Shown in pieces: positions 22,120 to 23,400 of a stretch of 23,400 bases of DNA; within the stretch, counting starts at the first letter, position 1, and every line of letters starts with the position of its first letter. The position numbers were made by a program, and so were the translations under genes. The notes below the pieces were generated by a model, which saw only the letters and a list, made by a program, of their open reading frames with translations, was not told where the DNA came from and ran no database searches. The DNA comes from DATDTB01 sp035291025 (lineage in GTDB: Archaea > Iainarchaeota > Iainarchaeia > JAFGOX01 > DATDTB01), in the NCBI GenBank assembly GCA_035291025.1, contig DATDTB010000079.1, forward strand, positions 1 through 23,400, in the 5' to 3' direction.

Positions 22120-22854
22120 TCAGCCGAAGACTTTTTTCCTGACGTAATTGCTAACGTCCTTGAAGGAGTAGACTTCAATGGATTTCCCGCTTGGCTCCCT
22201 GCAGGAGGGCGAGCACAAGTAGGCAATGGTCTGCGCTATTTGCTCGGGCTTCAAGCCAGCGCTGCCGTGGAAGTCGTTCCTGTACATGTCCGTGTCCACG
22301 CCTCCAGGGCACACTGCGTAGCACTTTTGAGTAAGTTCCTGCGCGATGCTTTTCGTGAAGCCAATGCCCCCGAACTTGGAGGCGCAGTAAGAGGCCACGT
22401 TTGCCGACGCGTGCTTCCCCAACCCTGACGAAACGTTGACTATTACGCCGTTGCTTGAAAGGAAGGGAAGCGCTTCCCGTGTTATGTAAAGCATTCCCTT
22501 GAGGTTAGTGTCAATTACTGAGTCAATTTCCTCAACTGAGTTTTCACGGAACGGCTTTACAACCTCCACACCGGCGTTGTTTACCAAGAAGTCGATTCCT
22601 TGAAACGCTTTGACCGCAGCCTTGACTAGCCTTCCGCAGTCAGCAGCGCTTGAAGCGTCTGCCTTCACGGAAACGCACTTTACCCCGAGTGCTTTCACCG
22701 CGTTTTCCGTTTCCCGTGCCGCGCGAACGTTTTTGTTGTAGGAAAAAGCGATGCTACAGCCTTGTTCTGCGAAGGCAATGCACGTGGCGCGCCCGATGCC
22801 GCGTGAGCCCCCTGTTACAAGGGCGTTTTTCCCGCTTAACCCTTGCGAGGCCAT
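22120..22854 (-). CDS. Short-chain dehydrogenase/reductase (SDR), FabG-like
   Basis: 244 residues, classical SDR length. The Rossmann fold starts with the cofactor motif T-G-G-S-R-G-I-G (14-21); the Arg in this motif often goes with NADP(H). N-N-A-G is at 92-95, a catalytic Asn at 117, Ser at 142-143 (V-N-V-S-S-G), and the Y-x-x-x-K pair at Y156 and K160. The C-P-G-G-V-D-T-D segment is typical. Substrate is unknown. The closest look is FabG-like 3-oxoacyl reductase, but DPANN archaea do not make fatty acids the bacterial way, so a sugar, polyol or other carbonyl is as likely. It begins 6 bases after the stop of the sugar-phosphate isomerase gene, so the two form an operon. Confidence 0.9.
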   Translation of the reverse strand: MASQGLSGKNALVTGGSRGIGRATCIAFAEQGCSIAFSYNKNVRAARETENAVKALGVKCVSVKADASSAADCGRLVKAAVKAFQGIDFLVNNAGVEVVKPFRENSVEEIDSVIDTNLKGMLYITREALPFLSSNGVIVNVSSGLGKHASANVASYCASKFGGIGFTKSIAQELTQKCYAVCPGGVDTDMYRNDFHGSAGLKPEQIAQTIAYLCSPSCREPSGKSIEVYSFKDVSNYVRKKVFG

Positions 22855-22860
22855 AACGCC

Positions 22861-23400
22861 CTATCCTGTCTTCGCCAGTTCTCTTTTGAGGACGCTCACC
22901 AGGCCCGGGTCCGCTGGGTCTTTTCCCAGTTCCTTGGCCTTGAAGTACGTAGTCCAGTTGCCCAGGCACAGCCCCCAAAGCATTTTCTCCAAGTAGCTAT
23001 TCCCTTGCAAGTCTATTATGCTTGCAGTGTTGCCGTTTTCCGTGACTATTCGTGACGTGATCTCCATTCTCTGCGAGCAGCGCTTGTCGTCTTCGTTGTC
23101 ACGCAGCATGTAGAAGTGGAACTTTGCCACGTCAGTTTCCTCGTACCCCGCGGTTTCGTTGTGGTTCACGTCCGGGAAGGTGTGCCAGAAGCTGGGTATT
23201 TTCGAGGTTTCGTTAAAGTTGAACTTCCAGGAAAAAGCAACTGGGGAGTACTTGTCAGTGGAGTAGATTATTGGAATCTTTCCCTTCGATTCCCGCGCGA
23301 GCCCTTCAGCCAATCCCGTGAAGTCCTTTCCAGCCACGTTCCGCGACGTCTTAACCAGTTCGTCCACGCACTCCTTTGGCGCCTTCCCGGTTTTCGCCAG
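22861..23400 (-). CDS. Bifunctional phosphoglucose/phosphomannose isomerase, C-terminal part
   Basis: 179 C-terminal residues; the 5' end lies beyond the window and the frame is open to its edge. The archaeal bifunctional PGI/PMI interconverts fructose-6-P with glucose-6-P and mannose-6-P, linking glycolysis/gluconeogenesis to nucleotide-sugar supply. Family marks are I-P-I-I-Y-S-T-D, then K-F-N-F-N-E-T-S-K-I-P-S-F-W, the conserved V-N-H-N-E-T-A-G-Y-E, M-L-R-D-N-E-D-D-K-R, and the C-terminal G-N-W-T-T-Y-F-K-A-K-E-L-G-K-D-P. The H-N-E motif carries residues known to matter in catalysis in this family. This is the second SIS half. It is followed directly by the SDR gene. An internal GTG at 23367 is not the true start. 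Confidence 0.85.
   Translation of the reverse strand: MAKTGKAPKECVDELVKTSRNVAGKDFTGLAEGLARESKGKIPIIYSTDKYSPVAFSWKFNFNETSKIPSFWHTFPDVNHNETAGYEETDVAKFHFYMLRDNEDDKRCSQRMEITSRIVTENGNTASIIDLQGNSYLEKMLWGLCLGNWTTYFKAKELGKDPADPGLVSVLKRELAKTG

Overview
The window is archaeal. Archaeal or archaeo-eukaryotic signatures include a class-1 release factor with NIKS, YxCxxxF and GGQ motifs, a Dph2-type diphthamide enzyme, chromosomal protein MC1, an MJ-type S-layer protein, class III (QASIE) prepilin signals, endonuclease Q, and TATA/BRE-like promoters with several apparently leaderless starts. The ValRS N-terminus (PPPYVNTP, GLDRNGLPIE) and the gene mix suggest a DPANN-type lineage such as Diapherotrites or a relative. 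That placement is inference, because no rRNA is present. Coding density is very high: no gap without a gene exceeds 300 bases, many genes abut or overlap, and GTG/TTG starts are probably used. I see no rRNA, tRNA, CRISPR array or insertion sequence.

Layout. (1) 1-2643, minus strand: two paralogous secreted proteins with class III prepilin signals. The first is cut by the window edge; the second ends in four cysteine-patterned repeats. (2) 2751-6436, plus strand: translation genes serS, dph2 and prf1 (aRF1). (3) 6506-6826, minus: MC1 chromatin protein with its own hairpin terminator. (4) 7041-9267, plus: truD overlapping a polyprenyl-phosphate GlcNAc-1-phosphate transferase-like gene. (5) 9275-13913, minus: a large S-layer gene with a strong promoter, structured leader and hairpin terminator, followed by an unknown membrane-anchored protein and an LPG-synthase-TM/AglD-like membrane protein. 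(6) 14159-15275: a winged-helix protein and a BofA-like membrane protein diverging from a perfect palindromic TATA element. (7) 15272-18467: valS diverging from a small kinase-fold protein whose C-terminus resembles a PCNA-interacting peptide. (8) 18459-19724, minus: a DJ-1/PfpI protein and a TumE-type toxin/HVO_A0114-type antitoxin pair. (9) 19942-22119, plus: endonuclease Q and a polytopic membrane protein. (10) 22120-23400, minus: an SDR oxidoreductase behind the C-terminal part of a bifunctional phosphoglucose/phosphomannose isomerase.

How they fit together. Most of the window is housekeeping: charging of Ser and Val tRNAs, tRNA pseudouridylation, EF-2 diphthamide and translation termination. 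A second theme is the cell surface: S-layer, pilin-like adhesins, and a lipid-linked sugar transferase with a flippase-like membrane protein that could glycosylate the many N-x-S/T sites of the surface proteins. A third theme is DNA maintenance: MC1, EndoQ and the kinase-like protein with a PIP-like tail. The most promising items for new biology are that kinase-fold protein, the four-cysteine repeat adhesin, the toxin-antitoxin pair with a visible operator candidate, and the divergent BofA-like/winged-helix pair.
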